The notes beneath the pieces were generated by a model that did not search any database, was not told the origin of the DNA, and saw only the letters and a program-made list of their open reading frames with translations. Positions 39,476-50,629 of a DNA stretch of 64,000 nt are shown piece by piece. The position numbers and the translations under genes are program-made. The stretch covers positions 124,001 through 188,000 of the forward strand of contig CAWCBA010000005.1 of the NCBI GenBank assembly GCA_963793675.1, read 5' to 3'. The first letter of the stretch is position 1. Every line of letters starts with the position of its first letter. This DNA is from RPQJ01 sp963793675 (GTDB lineage: Bacteria > Pseudomonadota > Gammaproteobacteria > Steroidobacterales > Steroidobacteraceae).

Positions 39476-39507
39476 AAAACGGGCCGGTGGGTTGCCCCAC
39501 CGGCCCG
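39476..39507 (-). terminator. Intrinsic terminator after TonB receptor B
   Basis: On the minus strand: CGGGCCGGTGGG, loop GCAA, CCCACCGGCCCG, then TTTT. A perfect 12-bp stem 18 bp past the receptor stop. It may attenuate rather than block transcription into the sulfotransferase gene. A near copy follows receptor C. Confidence 0.85.
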
Positions 39508-39525
39508 CGTCGAGGCCAAGGCCGA

Positions 39526-42191
39526 TCAGTTGCCGCCGAAGCTGTAGCCGAAGCGCAGGCCCATGGTCCGCGGACGCATCGGTACTTCGACCAGGATGAA
39601 CTGCGAGGCCGTCGTGTACATGCTCTTGTTCTCATCCGTCAGGTTGACGACGTAGAACTCCGCGCTCCACGCGTCCTTGGACTGACGCCGAACGACGCGT
39701 CCATCGTGGTAAACGAGGGCTGCACGAAACGATTGTTCACGGTCGCCGACGAGAACGAATCGTCCTGGTACAGCACCGCGGCTCCGACGAACGGGTTGTA
39801 CTCGCCCCAGGCCCACTCGTACCGCGCGCGGATGTTGAACTGCAGCTCGGGCGAATTGGCCATCGCCGTGCCGGGGGTGCCGAACAGGTTTACCACGGGC
39901 ACCACGGTGCTGCAGACGCCGGCCGTGACCGCGATGCACGACTCTGTCACCGGCTGGCCGAAGGTCGGGCTGTCCGGGTTGTTGCTGATCACCTGCGGCG
40001 AGTTCGTGAGTTCGCCCTTGTTGTACGAGCCGGCCCCCGTGATCGTCAGGCCATCCATCGGCGCGACGACGAAATTGAACTCGACGCCGTTGACTTCGTA
40101 CTCCGGGCCGTTCAGGAAGGACTGCAGGTTCGGGAAGCCGAGCTCCGGCGCAAACAAGCCGGTCTGTGCGTCCGTCCATTTCACCTGGTAGATCGAGCCG
40201 TTGAACTGCGCCCGCCCGCCCCAGAACTGCGTCTTCCAGCCCGCCTCGATGTTGGTCAGGTCGTCCGAATCGTAGGACGTCGGGAAGCACCACTGGTTGA
40301 CCAGGCTTACCGGGTCGCGGGCGCCGCAAGCAGAGCCGCGGTTGAAGCCGCCAGGCCGGTAACCCTCGGACCAGGTTGCGTACACCAGCACGTCCGGGTT
40401 GATGCGCCAGGTCAGGTTCGCGCGGCTGCGGAAACCGTCGGCCTTGTTGTTGTTGTCTTCCTGCTCGCTGACGTTGGTGCCGTAAGGCGCCAAGGCATCG
40501 CCATAGCCATACAGCGCGCCTGTGCATGGGCCGGTTTCACCCGTGCCGTAGACCTTGCAGTAGAAGCTCCCCATGTTCGCGCCCACCATCGAATTCTTGA
40601 TGTCGTAGTAGCGCGTGCCGAGGGTCAGGGTCAGGTTCTCGAGGATGTCGAAGTCGACCGACGCGAACGCCGCAAACTGCGAGTAATCACGCGTGAAATC
40701 GTTGAAGAAGCCGATGTCCGAAGCGCGGCGATTCGGGTTGTTCATGTCTCGTGCCGCCGACTGGAACTTCGGCGCGGCACGTGGATCGAGGTACAGGAAG
40801 CAGCTGCCGGTGGAGACGCCGCTGTCCGGGCACTCCGGCACCGACTTGTAGTGCCAGTCTGTAGTGGCCTCGACCGAGCGATCTTCATAGAACAAGCCGC
40901 CCACGAACCGCATGCGCCAGTCGGTCGGACTGCTCAGGCGCAGTTCGTGGCTCATGTTGGTGCTGTCGTTCGTGTCGTCCCAGAAGCTCGCGGGCGAGTA
41001 GCACTTGTCCACACTGGCGCCCGAGAAGCCGGTGCACTGGTAGTAGGTGCCCCATACGCCGCGCGCATAGTTCGTGTAGTCCGAGATCGATTGGGCTTCG
41101 CGCGTCAGGTATGCGCCGGCGTAGACGAGGTCGAGCGGGCCGACCTTGCCGTTGATCGTCAGCGCGGTATTGACGAACTCGTCCTGGGTGGAGGCTTTGG
41201 TGAAGACCGTAACCTGGAGCGGCTTCAGCGGCTGAGTCGACTGGGGGCAGTCGGCGTTCACCCCGCAACCGGATTCGGCACCGTTTGGATGCTGGTAGAA
41301 CACACCCTCGCCTTCGATCTTCTGGTACGCGACGGCCAGGATGGCATCCCAGTCGTCGGCGATCTGCCACTTCATGCTGCCGCGAATGCCCTGGTACTCG
41401 GCCTCATTGAAGTTCTTGCCGGCAACGTCGGCATTGTCGATCACGAGGGAGTCGGCCGGAACGACACCGCCCGTGCGGCGCGCAAAGCCCAGGTCGGTGC
41501 CTTGCCGCGTGAACGTGCTGTAGACGTTGTCGATGTAGCCGCCGCGGTGGTCCTGGTAGGCCACGACGCGCATCGCCAGCTTGTCGTCGATGAGCGGGAT
41601 GTTGACCACGCCCTCGACGTTGTAGCTGTCGTCGCCGCTCGCCGTATTCGCGTAACCGACCTTGATGTTGCCGGACAACTCATTGAGTTTCGGCTTGTTG
41701 GTGATGTAACGCAGCACGCCCGCCTGGGCGCCGGCGCCGAACAACGTGCCCTGCGGCCCGGTCAGCACTTCGATGCGCTCGAAGTCGGCTGCGTAGACGT
41801 CGAGGTTGCGACCCGGAACCTGCGTGGACTGCTCGTCGAGGTATACGGCAACGTTCGGCCAGGGGCCGTTGGTGCCCGATCCCTGGGTGCCGAGCGAGCC
41901 AATGCTCAGGCCGCGTATGTAGATGTTGCTCTGGCCCGGTCCGAGGGTGGCGGTCGTGACACTGGGCAGGAACTTCACGAATTCCTCGACCGTCGAGATG
42001 TTTAACTGCGAGAGCGTCTCGCCGGTGAGGGCCTGGATCGCGAGCGGGACGTCCTGCAGGCTTTCAGCGCGACGCTGCGCGGTGACGATCACCTCTTCGA
42101 GTCCACCACTGGAGGCTGCCTGGGCCCAGACGGCTTGAGTCGGGCTGGCGGCCAGCACGGCGGCTACCGCGGATGCGAGTCTGTAATTCAT
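39526..42191 (-). CDS. TonB-dependent outer-membrane receptor B (one frame break)
   Basis: About 888 residues from the ATG at 42191; an open extension upstream lies in the leader. Signal peptide about 1-25 (MNYRLASAVAAVLAASPTQA). Plug: GLEEVIVTAQRRAESLQDVP, IEVLTGPQGTLFGAGAQAG. The barrel contains a short cysteine-containing loop (ECPDSGVSTGSCFLYLDP) and ends in RPRTMGLRFGYSFGGN after a break near 39690. It is a clear paralogue of receptor C (47689), with the same loops in the same order. The ligand is unknown; linkage with sulfotransferase and sulfatase genes hints at a sulfated compound. Confidence 0.88.
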
Positions 42192-42318
42192 ACGGTTTCG
42201 AACCCCCAAGGCTTCGTGTTGTCTACGCAACGCCCCTGTCGTCGGGGCTCGTTGCCCTTTGAGAAACCCACGTAGTCCCGCCGGGGAAAACGCCGGGTGC
42301 AGCTGACCATATCAAGAG
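42192..42318 (-). promoter_or_regulatory. Promoter and conserved leader of receptor B, with RNA hairpin
   Basis: About 125 bp upstream of the start are nearly identical to the leader of receptor C. Conserved blocks are GACCATATCA at the far end (a -10-like TATGGT on the minus strand), ACTACGTGGGTTTCTCAAAG, and GTAGACAACACGAAGCC next to the start. At 42227-42255 the RNA can form GCAACG(AG)CCCC-loop-GGGG-CGUUGC. The paired positions are kept in copy C although the loop differs. Confidence 0.6.
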
Positions 42319-42385
42319 ACGTGCGCGTCCGTCCACATGGCGACGCGTTCGCTCCGCGTGACGAATGCTGACGGGCGCGTCTGGC

Positions 42386-43716
42386 TCAACGCCTGGCGGG
42401 TGCCTTGACTGGGTCCAGCGTCGTCACCGTGCCGTACAGCAGGTTGCGGAAGTCGATGTAGGTGCGGCGCGGCTCGGTGCCGCCAAGCGGACTCATCTGC
42501 GTGAGCAGATACGGCGACCAGGCCGCTCTGCGGGCTGACGATCCAGTGCGTGTCGAGGGCGCCGCCCCACGAAAAGTCGCCGTTCAGTCCCGCCTGCCAG
42601 GCGACGCTGGCGTCGATCACCGGCGCGACGCCGAGGCCGTAGCCGAGGCCGAGCGAGTTCGGGCCGAAGTACTTCGCCAGGGCATCCGGCGGCACCTGGT
42701 TTGATGTCATCAGCTTTACCGTGACCGGGGAGAGGTACTGGCGTCCTTCAAAGCTGCCGCCATTGGCCAGCATCTGCGCGAAGCGCAGGTAGTCGCCGGC
42801 CGTCGAAATCAGGCCACCGCCACCAGAAGGCCAGCGACCGCGGTCGTGCGGCGAACCGATAATCTTTGCTGCGAACGGCGTCAGGCCACCCTTGCCGTCC
42901 GCCATGTAGACCTGGGCGAGCTGCCCTTCATCGGCCTCGTCCATCCAGAAGTCCGTGTGATCCATGCCGAGGGGCTCAAACAGCCGCTTGCGCAGGAACT
43001 GCTCGAAGGGCATGCCGGAGATCACTTCGATGACACGGCCCAGCACGTCGTCGGCGTAGCTGTAGCGCCATTGCTCGCCGGGATTGAAGTACAAGGGCAG
43101 TCCGGCAATCGCACGAACTTTGTCCGCGAGCGTGCCGGGAACGGACAGGTCGAGGTCGCCCCAGATCTTCGCGAGGTCCGATGACCGGTCGAAGCCGGCT
43201 CCATACCCCAGGCCGCTGGTGTGCGTGAGCAGGTGGCGGATGGTGATGGGTTGCGCGGCCGGCACGGTCGTCGCAGCGCCACTCGAGTCCTTGCCGGTGT
43301 AGACGCGAGGGCTGGCGAATTCCGGGAGGAAGCGCGAGACCGGATCGTCCAGGTGCAGCCGGCCTTCCTCGTAGAGCATCAATACGCCGACCGACGTGAT
43401 CGGCTTGGTCATGCTGGCGATGCGAAAACGCGTGTCGAGCGTCATCGGCAGTTGCCGTTCGCGGTCTCGCAGGCCAATCGCTGACGAATACGCCAGCTTG
43501 CCGTCACGCGCGACCAGCAGGACGTAGCCGGCGGCGTTGTTCCTCGCCACTTCCCCACGGAAGAAGCCGGTCATCGAGTCGAGACGCTCGGCCGACAAGC
43601 CGGCTGCAGCCGGCGTGGTCGTCGGGCAGGGGCCAGGGGCTTGCCGCGGTTGCGGCCGTCGCGACGGTGAGGGCGAAAACTGCCGCAGCCGCCAGCGGTC
43701 GGGTGTACGTAAGCAT
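42386..43716 (-). CDS. Exported serine hydrolase, class C beta-lactamase family (two frame breaks)
   Basis: About 443 residues from the ATG at 43716. Signal peptide MLTYTRPLAAAAVFALTVAT… ends near ATAAS. A break near 43620 leads to SAERLDSMTGFFRGEVARNN. The catalytic Ser-x-x-Lys is SMTK in RFRIASMTKPITS. The Tyr motif is YSYADDVLG, and GHLLTHTSGL-like RHLLTHTSGLGYG is present. A second break near 42520 restores the end, TTLDPVKAPARR. It resembles esterases of the EstB type. It lies 25 bp after the sulfatase and is cotranscribed with it. Confidence 0.8.
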
Positions 43717-43741
43717 CGACTTTCTCCGTGGATCCAGCGGG

Positions 43742-45541
43742 TCAGCCGTGGATGTCCGTCATCTGCCAGGCTTCGAGGACCTTCGGTTGCTGCAGTTTCC
43801 AGTCGATCACGCCGACGCTGTCAGCCCACGCCTGGTGTTCGGCGACGAGCTTGCGCAGCATCGGGCGATGGCGGGAACTCAAGTTCCTGAGTTCCGTTCT
43901 ATCGCTCGACATGTCATAGAGGGCCCACGGCTGGTCGTATTTCCGGACGATCTTGAATTCGCCGGCACGGGCAGCAGCGTTGCCTTCGTGCTCCCAGTAG
44001 ATCGAACGCTCGCGTGACCAGGCACGGCCGCGGAGCAGTGGCATCAGGCTCTCCCCATCCAACGACTGCAGGGCGTTGCCCGCGAGTTCGACCGGGTAGG
44101 GCACACGGGCGGCATCCAGGATCGTCGGCACCAGGTCGACGACGTGGCAGGACTCGTGCGTGACGCCGCCGGGGCGGATCTGCGCCGGCCACTGTACGAT
44201 CAACGGCGTGGAGATGCCGCCTTCGTGCACCCAGTGCTTGAACAGGCGGAACGGAGTATTGGACACGTTGGCCCAGGGCAGGCCGTAGCTCATGAAGGTC
44301 TGCGGCGAGCCGGGCCGCAGCCCGACGCGGTTACCCATCTCGATCTTCTTGCCGTCACGAGTGACGTCAGGATAGAACTTCGCCCAGCCATCTTCCTTGA
44401 TTTCCTCGGCGCAGCCGCCGTTGTCCGACAGGAACAGGATCAGCGTGTCTTCGTACTGACCCAGGCGGCGCAGGGTGTCGAGCACCCGGCCGATCTGCTG
44501 ATCCATGCGATCGATCATCGCGGCGTACACGGCCATGCGGCTCGCCTCCCAGCCCTTCGCACTGACGTCTCCCCATGCAGGCGCGTCGGCGTCGCGTGCC
44601 GAGATGTGCCATTTGTGCTGGAGAATCCCGCGCGACTGCATCTCCTCGTGGCGTGCCGTCCGCGTGGCGTCCCAGCCGCGGTCGTACACGCCCTCGTAGC
44701 GCGCGATGTCGGCCTCGTGCGCGTGCAGCGGCCAGTGCGGTGCATGATGCGCAAGGTAAAGGAAGAAGGGCTGCTGTCGCTGCACGCTTTCCTCGATCAT
44801 GCCGACGGCCTGGTCGGTGATTGCGTCCGTGAAATAGAAGTCCGGGGGCAACACCCGGACCTGCTGGTCGTCGGCCATGATGCAGTTCGGGGAGAAGTGG
44901 TGCGAAGCGCCGTCCAGCATCCCGTAAAAACGATCGAATCCGCGTTGTACCGGCGTGGGGCGGTCGGGATCGCCGGAGCGCCAGCTGTCGACGCGCGTTG
45001 CCCACAGGTCACCACCGACGTGCCATTTGCCGGCCATCAGGGTCCGGTAGCCCGCCGGACGCAGCAGTTCGGCGATGGTGGCCGCGTCCTTGCGCAGGTA
45101 GCCCTGGTAAGCCGGCGTGCCAAGGTTGGCGCCCATGTGCCCGATGCCAGCTTTGTGCGGGTAGAGGCCCGTCAGCAGCGAAGAACGCGTCGGGCAGCAT
45201 CGCGCCGCGTTGTACATCGACGACATGAACACGCCACTGCGAGCCATGCCGTCGATGTTCGGCGTGCGAATCTCCGATCCAGTCACGCCGAGATCGGAGA
45301 AACCCATGTCATCGACCAGGATCAGGATGATGTTGGGTCGGGCGCCCGCACCTTGTGCCGTCCTGCCCGCGGGGGTTGCCGCCGCGGATGCGAGGCCCGC
45401 CATCGAGCCGGCCACGGCGGCCGACGTTCCGAGTTGCAGCGCGACGCGCATGAAATCGCGCCGGCCAAGACGGCCCGCCAGCAATTGTTCGAATGCGGCG
45501 CGGACCGTCGACCGATGATCATCGGCATTGTCGTCTGTCAC
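43742..45541 (-). CDS. Tat-exported arylsulfatase-family sulfatase
   Basis: Intact, 599 residues from a GTG at 45541 with a GGAGGA ribosome site. The N-terminus has a twin-arginine signal (GRRDFMRVALQLG, R27-R28). The sulfatase domain begins PNIILILVDDMGFSDLG. The formylglycine site is C115 in C-C-P-T-R (115-119), followed by SSLLTGLYPHKAGIGH. Metal ligands include the LSDNGG region. It hydrolyses sulfate esters in the periplasm after a formylglycine-generating enzyme acts on C115. It sits between two sulfotransferase genes, so the locus both makes and breaks sulfate esters, or recycles the same sulfated ligand. Confidence 0.9.
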   Translation of the reverse strand: MTDDNADDHRSTVRAAFEQLLAGRLGRRDFMRVALQLGTSAAVAGSMAGLASAAATPAGRTAQGAGARPNIILILVDDMGFSDLGVTGSEIRTPNIDGMARSGVFMSSMYNAARCCPTRSSLLTGLYPHKAGIGHMGANLGTPAYQGYLRKDAATIAELLRPAGYRTLMAGKWHVGGDLWATRVDSWRSGDPDRPTPVQRGFDRFYGMLDGASHHFSPNCIMADDQQVRVLPPDFYFTDAITDQAVGMIEESVQRQQPFFLYLAHHAPHWPLHAHEADIARYEGVYDRGWDATRTARHEEMQSRGILQHKWHISARDADAPAWGDVSAKGWEASRMAVYAAMIDRMDQQIGRVLDTLRRLGQYEDTLILFLSDNGGCAEEIKEDGWAKFYPDVTRDGKKIEMGNRVGLRPGSPQTFMSYGLPWANVSNTPFRLFKHWVHEGGISTPLIVQWPAQIRPGGVTHESCHVVDLVPTILDAARVPYPVELAGNALQSLDGESLMPLLRGRAWSRERSIYWEHEGNAAARAGEFKIVRKYDQPWALYDMSSDRTELRNLSSRHRPMLRKLVAEHQAWADSVGVIDWKLQQPKVLEAWQMTDIHG

Positions 45542-45589
45542 GGACCGTCCTCCGACTGGAAAAAGTCAGCTCTGGATGCAGCGATGCGG

Positions 45590-47610
45590 TCAGTCTCCGG
45601 CGAGCGCGCCCAGCGCCGCGCGCAGTTCGCCGAGCCAGGGATCGAAGTTGCTTCCACTGGTCGACACCTTCGCGGTTGATCGGCCGGCGCACCTGCTCGG
45701 AACTGGCGGTGTGCACACGACGCTCGTTCTTGTGGAAATCGACACAGGCCGGCTCGAACTCCGAGCCCGCAGAAGGCGAGGAGGCGTCGCACGCTGCCTT
45801 CGAGGTCCTCGATGACGTCTTCGTGCTGCACCGCAGGATCCGGCCGGATGGCAACGCTTGTTCCCAGTGGTCCATCAGTCGCACGTACGTGCAGTAATAG
45901 CGACCGATGTCCTGCAAGCTGTAGGTGAACTGCTGGCCCGAGGCGAACAGCTGCTTGAAGTTGCTGAAGCAGCAGGCCATCGGATCGCGCCGGGCATCGA
46001 TGATCTTCGCGTTGGGCAGCATCAGGTGGATGAGCCCCAGGTGGCGGAAGTTGTTCGGCATCTTGTCAATGAAGAACGGGCGCCCCTCGACACGATAGTG
46101 CTTCGTGTCGTTGATGTAGGCCTCGCCGAAGCCGCGGAAATCGTCTGCCGTCAGATTGGCGAGCACGCCCGGATAGCGCGCGCCACCCGGATGCAGGTCG
46201 AGCGTGCTGACGAGGCGCGGAATGTCCGCGAGTTCCATCGTGCCTTCCACCTGCGAATGCGAGGCGAGAATCTGTTCGAGCAGCGTCGATCCGGCGCGCG
46301 GCAAGCCGACGATGAAGATCGGCGACGGGTCGTCGCAGCCGTAGCTGCGGCGTGCCGCGAAGAATTCGGTCGTGCAGAGCTCGATCTGTTGCCGCACCGT
46401 CTGTTCGAGCGGTTCCGGCCGGTAGCCGACCGTCCATCTTGCGCAGCGCATTGCCCCGCTCGTAGAACTTGAAAGACTCAGCGTAGTCGCCGCGGTCCTC
46501 GAGCGCCTTACCGAGGGCAAAACAGAGGTGGATGCGGTCTTCGTTCGGGGTGCGGCGCGCATCGACCTGCTCGCGCATCGTTGCGAGTTCCGCATCGGGG
46601 AAGCGATACGTCTTGAGGTTGGCGAGGCTCCAGTAGGCGTCACCGAAGCTGGGACGCAACCGGGCCGCCTCGCGGTAGGCCTGCTCCGAATCCGTGCGCA
46701 GGCCCTGCGTCTTGAACGCATGGCCGATCGACAGGTGCAGTTCAGGGTCCGTGGGGCGCTGCGCAATCAGCTTCGCGGTACAGCGCGATGGCGGCGTCGG
46801 TGTCACCCTGGCCGACCAGGATGCTGGCCAGCGTCATGTGGTTGGCCGATGCGCTCGGGTTCGGCCTTGATCAGGATGTCGATCTGTTCGAGGGCTTCCT
46901 TGTGCCGGTGCAGCGCGATCAGTGCCAGCACGTAATCATGGCGGGCAGGGCGGTAGTCCGGGGCAACGGCAAGAACGGCCTCGAGCAGCACTACGGCGTC
47001 TTTCGAAAACTCGTTCTGGTGCGCGATCAGCGCCAGCACTCGCAACGCTTCGACGTCCCGGGGAGACCGCTGCAGGTATCCACGGATTAGGTCTTCAGCT
47101 TCGCGCAGGTTGCCGTCGGCGAGCATGCTGCGGGCGGTGACGACCTCGACAGCCAGCGAATCCATGATCGCCACGTGCTGGCTCGCGACCTGCGCATCGT
47201 CCGGGCGGCCGGTCATGCTGTAGAGCGATTGCAGCAATCTCCAGCTTGCCGGCAAAGCGGGGTTCAATTCGACAGCGCGCGAGAAGGCCTTGATGGCCTC
47301 CGGCGCGTCGCGCAACCCCACGTAGCAGTGGCCGCGCTCCTGGAACAGGCGCGGGTAGCCGGGATATGCGTCTTCCAGCGCCTCGAGCGCCGCGAGGGCC
47401 TGCGGGAATCTTCATCTGCAGCCGCAGCGCGACCGCATGCATGTACATCAGGTCGCGCTGTGCCGGCACGACGGCCAGCAGTTCTCTGGTGGCCGCTTCG
47501 GCCTCCGCGTGCCGACCCTGCTCGATCAGCTGCTGCAGGCGCGGCAACTCGGTGGCGAGGTCGATCGTGGGGGCAGGAGCAGTGGAGGAGATGTTGGCGT
47601 CGGGTTCCAT
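45590..47610 (-). CDS. TPR-repeat sulfotransferase 2 (about six frame breaks)
   Basis: About 670 residues from the ATG at 47610 to TGA at 45590. TPR half: LPRLQQLIEQGRHAEAEAAT, AIKAFSRAVELNPALPASWR, ELHLSIGHAFKTQGLRTDSE. Sulfotransferase half: FIVGLPRAGSTLLEQILASH and PFFIDKMPNNFRHLGLIHLM, ending GELRAALGALAGD. Breaks near 47400, 46845, 46780, 46430, 45840 and 45650 are single-base. It is a paralogue of the gene at 37379 and, like it, follows a TonB receptor and a terminator-like hairpin. It is the best reference for the missing end of copy 1. Confidence 0.78.
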
Positions 47611-47642
47611 CGCGAAATGATGAAGGAAAGTGCGACCCAAAG

Positions 47643-47674
47643 AAAACGGGCCGACAGGTTGCCCTGCCGGCCCG
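47643..47674 (-). terminator. Intrinsic terminator after TonB receptor C
   Basis: On the minus strand a 12-bp stem (CGGGCCGGCAGG / CCTGTCGGCCCG, one mismatch-type pair) with loop GCAA and then TTTT. Position and sequence match the terminator at 39476-39507, so the duplicated unit includes it. Confidence 0.8.
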
Positions 47675-47688
47675 TCGTCGGTCGACGG

Positions 47689-50323
47689 TTACTTGCCGCC
47701 GAAGCTATACCCGAATCGCACCCCGATGGTGCGGGGACGCATCGGAACTTCAACCAGGATGAACTGCGAGGTCGAGGTGAACAGGCTCTTGTTCTCGTCG
47801 GCCAGGTTCACCACGTACAGTTCGGCATTCCAGTCGTCCTTCATGACGCCGATTGACGCGTCCATCGTGGTCCACGACGGCATGGTCTGCCGGCTGACCA
47901 CCGAGGCGGTCGAGTACGACTCGTCCTGGTGCTGGATGGCACCGGACACGAACGGCACGTAGTCACCCATGGCCCACTCGTAGCGCGCCCGGATGTTCCA
48001 CTGCACCCGCGGCGAGTTCGCCAGTTCCGTGCCCGGCGTGCCGAACACGTTCGTGACCGGCACCTGCGAGGTACAGCCGGTCGCCGCGCGAGTAGATCAG
48101 GCACGAGTCGGTGACCGGCTGACCGAAGGTCGGGCTCGCCGGGTTGTTGCTGATGAACTGCGGTGAGTTCTGCAGCTCGCCCTTGTTGTACGAGCCGGCG
48201 GCCTGGACGGTCAGGCCGTCCATCGGTGCAACGACGACGCTCATCTCGACGCCGTTCACTTCGTATTCCGGACCGTTGACCGTGGCCGTCAGGTTCGGGA
48301 ACCCGAGCTGCGGCGCGAAGATGCTCGACTGCACGTTCTTCCACTTCTCCTGGTAGATCGCGCCGTTGAACTGCAGGCGGCCGCCCCACAGCGTCGTCTT
48401 CCAACCCGCTTCGAGGTTGGTCAGGTCGTCCGAGTCATACGAAGTCGGCATGCACCACTGGTTGATGCCGGTGGCCGGGTCCCTCAGGCCGCAGCCGGAG
48501 CCGCGGTTGAAGCCGCCCGGACGGTAGCCTTCAGACCAGGTCGCGTACAGCAGCACGTCGTCTGTTGACCCGCCAGCGTGAGGTTGGCGCGGCTGCGGAA
48601 ACCGTCGTTCTGGTTGTTGTTGTCAGGTTGCGCGCTGACGTTTGTGCCATACGGCGCGAGCGCGTCGCCGTAGCCATACAGTGCGCCGGTGCAGGGACCG
48701 GTCTCGCCGGTGCCGTAGACCTTGCAGTAGAAACTGCCGATGTTCGCGCCCTTCATCTCGTTCTTGATGTCGTAGTAGCGCGTGCCGAGGGTCAGTGTCA
48801 GGTTCTCGAGGATGTCGAAGTCGACCGATGCAAATGCGGCGAATTGATCGTACTGGCGCTGGAAGTCGTTGATGAAGCCCGTGCGCGCGTTGCGACGATT
48901 CGGGTTGTTCATGTTTCCGAGGGCCGACTGGAACTTCGGAGCGGCAGCCGGATCGAGGTACAGGAAGCAGCTGCCGGTCGAGACGCCCGTGTCGCCGCAC
49001 TCCGGCACCGACTTGTACAGCCAGTCCGTCTGGCCGTTGAGTTCGCGCTTTTCGTAGAACAGGCCGCCGACGAAGCGCATGCGCCAGTCGCTGGGACTGC
49101 TCAGGCGGATTTCGTGGCTCATGTTGGTGTTGTCGGAGACGTCCTTCCAGACGCTCGACGGCGAGTAGCACTTGTCCACGCTAGCACCCGAGAAGCCGGT
49201 GCACTGGTAATACGTGCCCCAGACGCCGCGCGCGTAGTTCGTGTAGTCGCCGGTCTGTTCCGCCGTGCGGGTCAGGTACGCGCCGCTGTAGACGAGGTCC
49301 AGCGAGCCGATCTTGCCGGTGATCGTCAGCGCGGTGTTCGAGAACTCGTCGTCGACGAAGCTGTTGTTGAACAGCGTGACCTGGAGTTCCTTCAGCGGCT
49401 GCAGTTCGGAGCCGTTCGGCATCTGGTAGAACACGCCCTGGGCGTTGATCTGCTGGAAGGTCTGCGTGAGCAGCGCATCCCAGTCGTCGTTGATCTGCCA
49501 CTTCAAGCCGGCGCGAATGCCCTTGTACGTGACCGAGTTGATGTCGTTCCGGGCGATGTCGTAGTTGTTGATCACGACCGAGTCGGCCGGCACGACGCCG
49601 CCGGTGCGGCAGGGCAAAGCCAAGGTCCGTGCCGCGACGCGTGAACGTGCTCTCGACGTTGTCGATGTAGCCGCCGCGGCTGTCGTTGTAGACGACCACG
49701 CGAGCGGCCAGCTTGCCGTCGATCAGCGGGACGTTCAACGTGGCTTCGACGTTGTTGCTGTCTGCACCGTGCGCGGTCGTCGCGTAACCTGCCGTGGCGC
49801 TGAACGTGGTGGCGTTCAGGTCCGGCTTGTTGGTGATGTAACGCAGCACGCCCGCCTGGGCGCCAGCGCCGAACAGGGTGCCCTGGGGACCTTCGAGCAC
49901 TTCGATGCGCTCGAGGTCGGCCGCGTAGACGTCGAGGTTGCGGCCCGGGATCTGGGTCGACTGCTCGTCGTAGTACACCGCCACGTTCGGCCAGGGGCCG
50001 ACCGAACCGGTGCCCTGCGTGCCGAAGGCGCCGACGCTCAGGCCGCGCATGTAGATGTTGCTTTGGCCGGGGCCGAGGTTGGCCGTGGAGACGCTGGGCA
50101 GGAATTTGACGAACTCGTCGATCGTCGAAACCTTCAATTCCTTGAGGGTCTCGCCGGTCAGGGCCTGGATCGAGAGCGGGACGTCCTGCAGGCTCTCCGC
50201 GCGGCGCTGCGCGGTGACGACCACTTCCTCGAGTCCACCACTGGGGGCTGCCTGGGCCCAGACGGCTTGAGTCGGGCTGGCGGCGAGCACGGCGGCTACC
50301 GCAGATGCGAGTCTGTAATTCAT
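47689..50323 (-). CDS. TonB-dependent outer-membrane receptor C (three frame breaks)
   Basis: About 878 residues from the ATG at 50323. The signal peptide is identical in most positions to receptor B. Plug: GLEEVVVTAQRRAESLQDVP, RIEVLEGPQGTLFGAGAQAG. Breaks near 49612, 48570 and 48075 interrupt it. It shares the cysteine loop (ECGDTGVSTGSCFLYLDP) and ends RPRTIGVRFGYSFGGK. Most differences from receptor B lie in surface loops, including a deletion in a segment where B has extra cysteines (SGCGVNADCP), so the two may bind related but different ligands. First gene of the duplicated cluster. Confidence 0.87.
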
Positions 50324-50629
50324 GCGATTTCTAACCCCCAAGGCTTCGTGTTGTCTACGCAACGGTCCCCGTTGGCGGGGTTCGTTACCCTTTGAGAAAC
50401 CCACGTAGTCCGACGACGGGAAAACGCGCGGTGCGCCCGACCATATCACAAGAGAAATACGCTTTCGTCCACAAAATGATCATCTGAAAAAAGCATTAAC
50501 CGGACCGCAAAAAAAGCATTGCCGCGGATGTGGCGAATGCGCCACGCTTGCCCGTCCGCAGAACTTCGCGCGCGCAGGCCGGCGCCAGGCCCGGATTCCG
50601 GGCACGGCGAGGCCATTCAGGGGGGCGCA
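50324..50629. promoter_or_regulatory. Divergent control region: receptor C leader and LysR promoter
   Basis: 306 bp without a gene. The left 130 bp repeat the leader of receptor B; the hairpin GUAACG(AA)CCCC-loop-GGGG(AC)CGUUGC is at 50359-50388 (RNA from the minus strand). The right part has the 8-bp palindrome ATGATCAT at 50475-50482 and a direct repeat AAAAAAGCATT at 50487-50497 and 50510-50520. A GGGGGGCG ribosome site precedes the LysR ATG. Confidence 0.55.

Noticed and set aside
43742..45541. Choline sulfatase (BetC)
   Set aside because: The Tat signal, length of 599 residues and C-C-P-T-R site fit general arylsulfatases better than cytoplasmic BetC.
48484..49623. Separate short TonB receptor gene
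   Set aside because: It is the central part of receptor C, continuous with pieces in the neighbouring frames.
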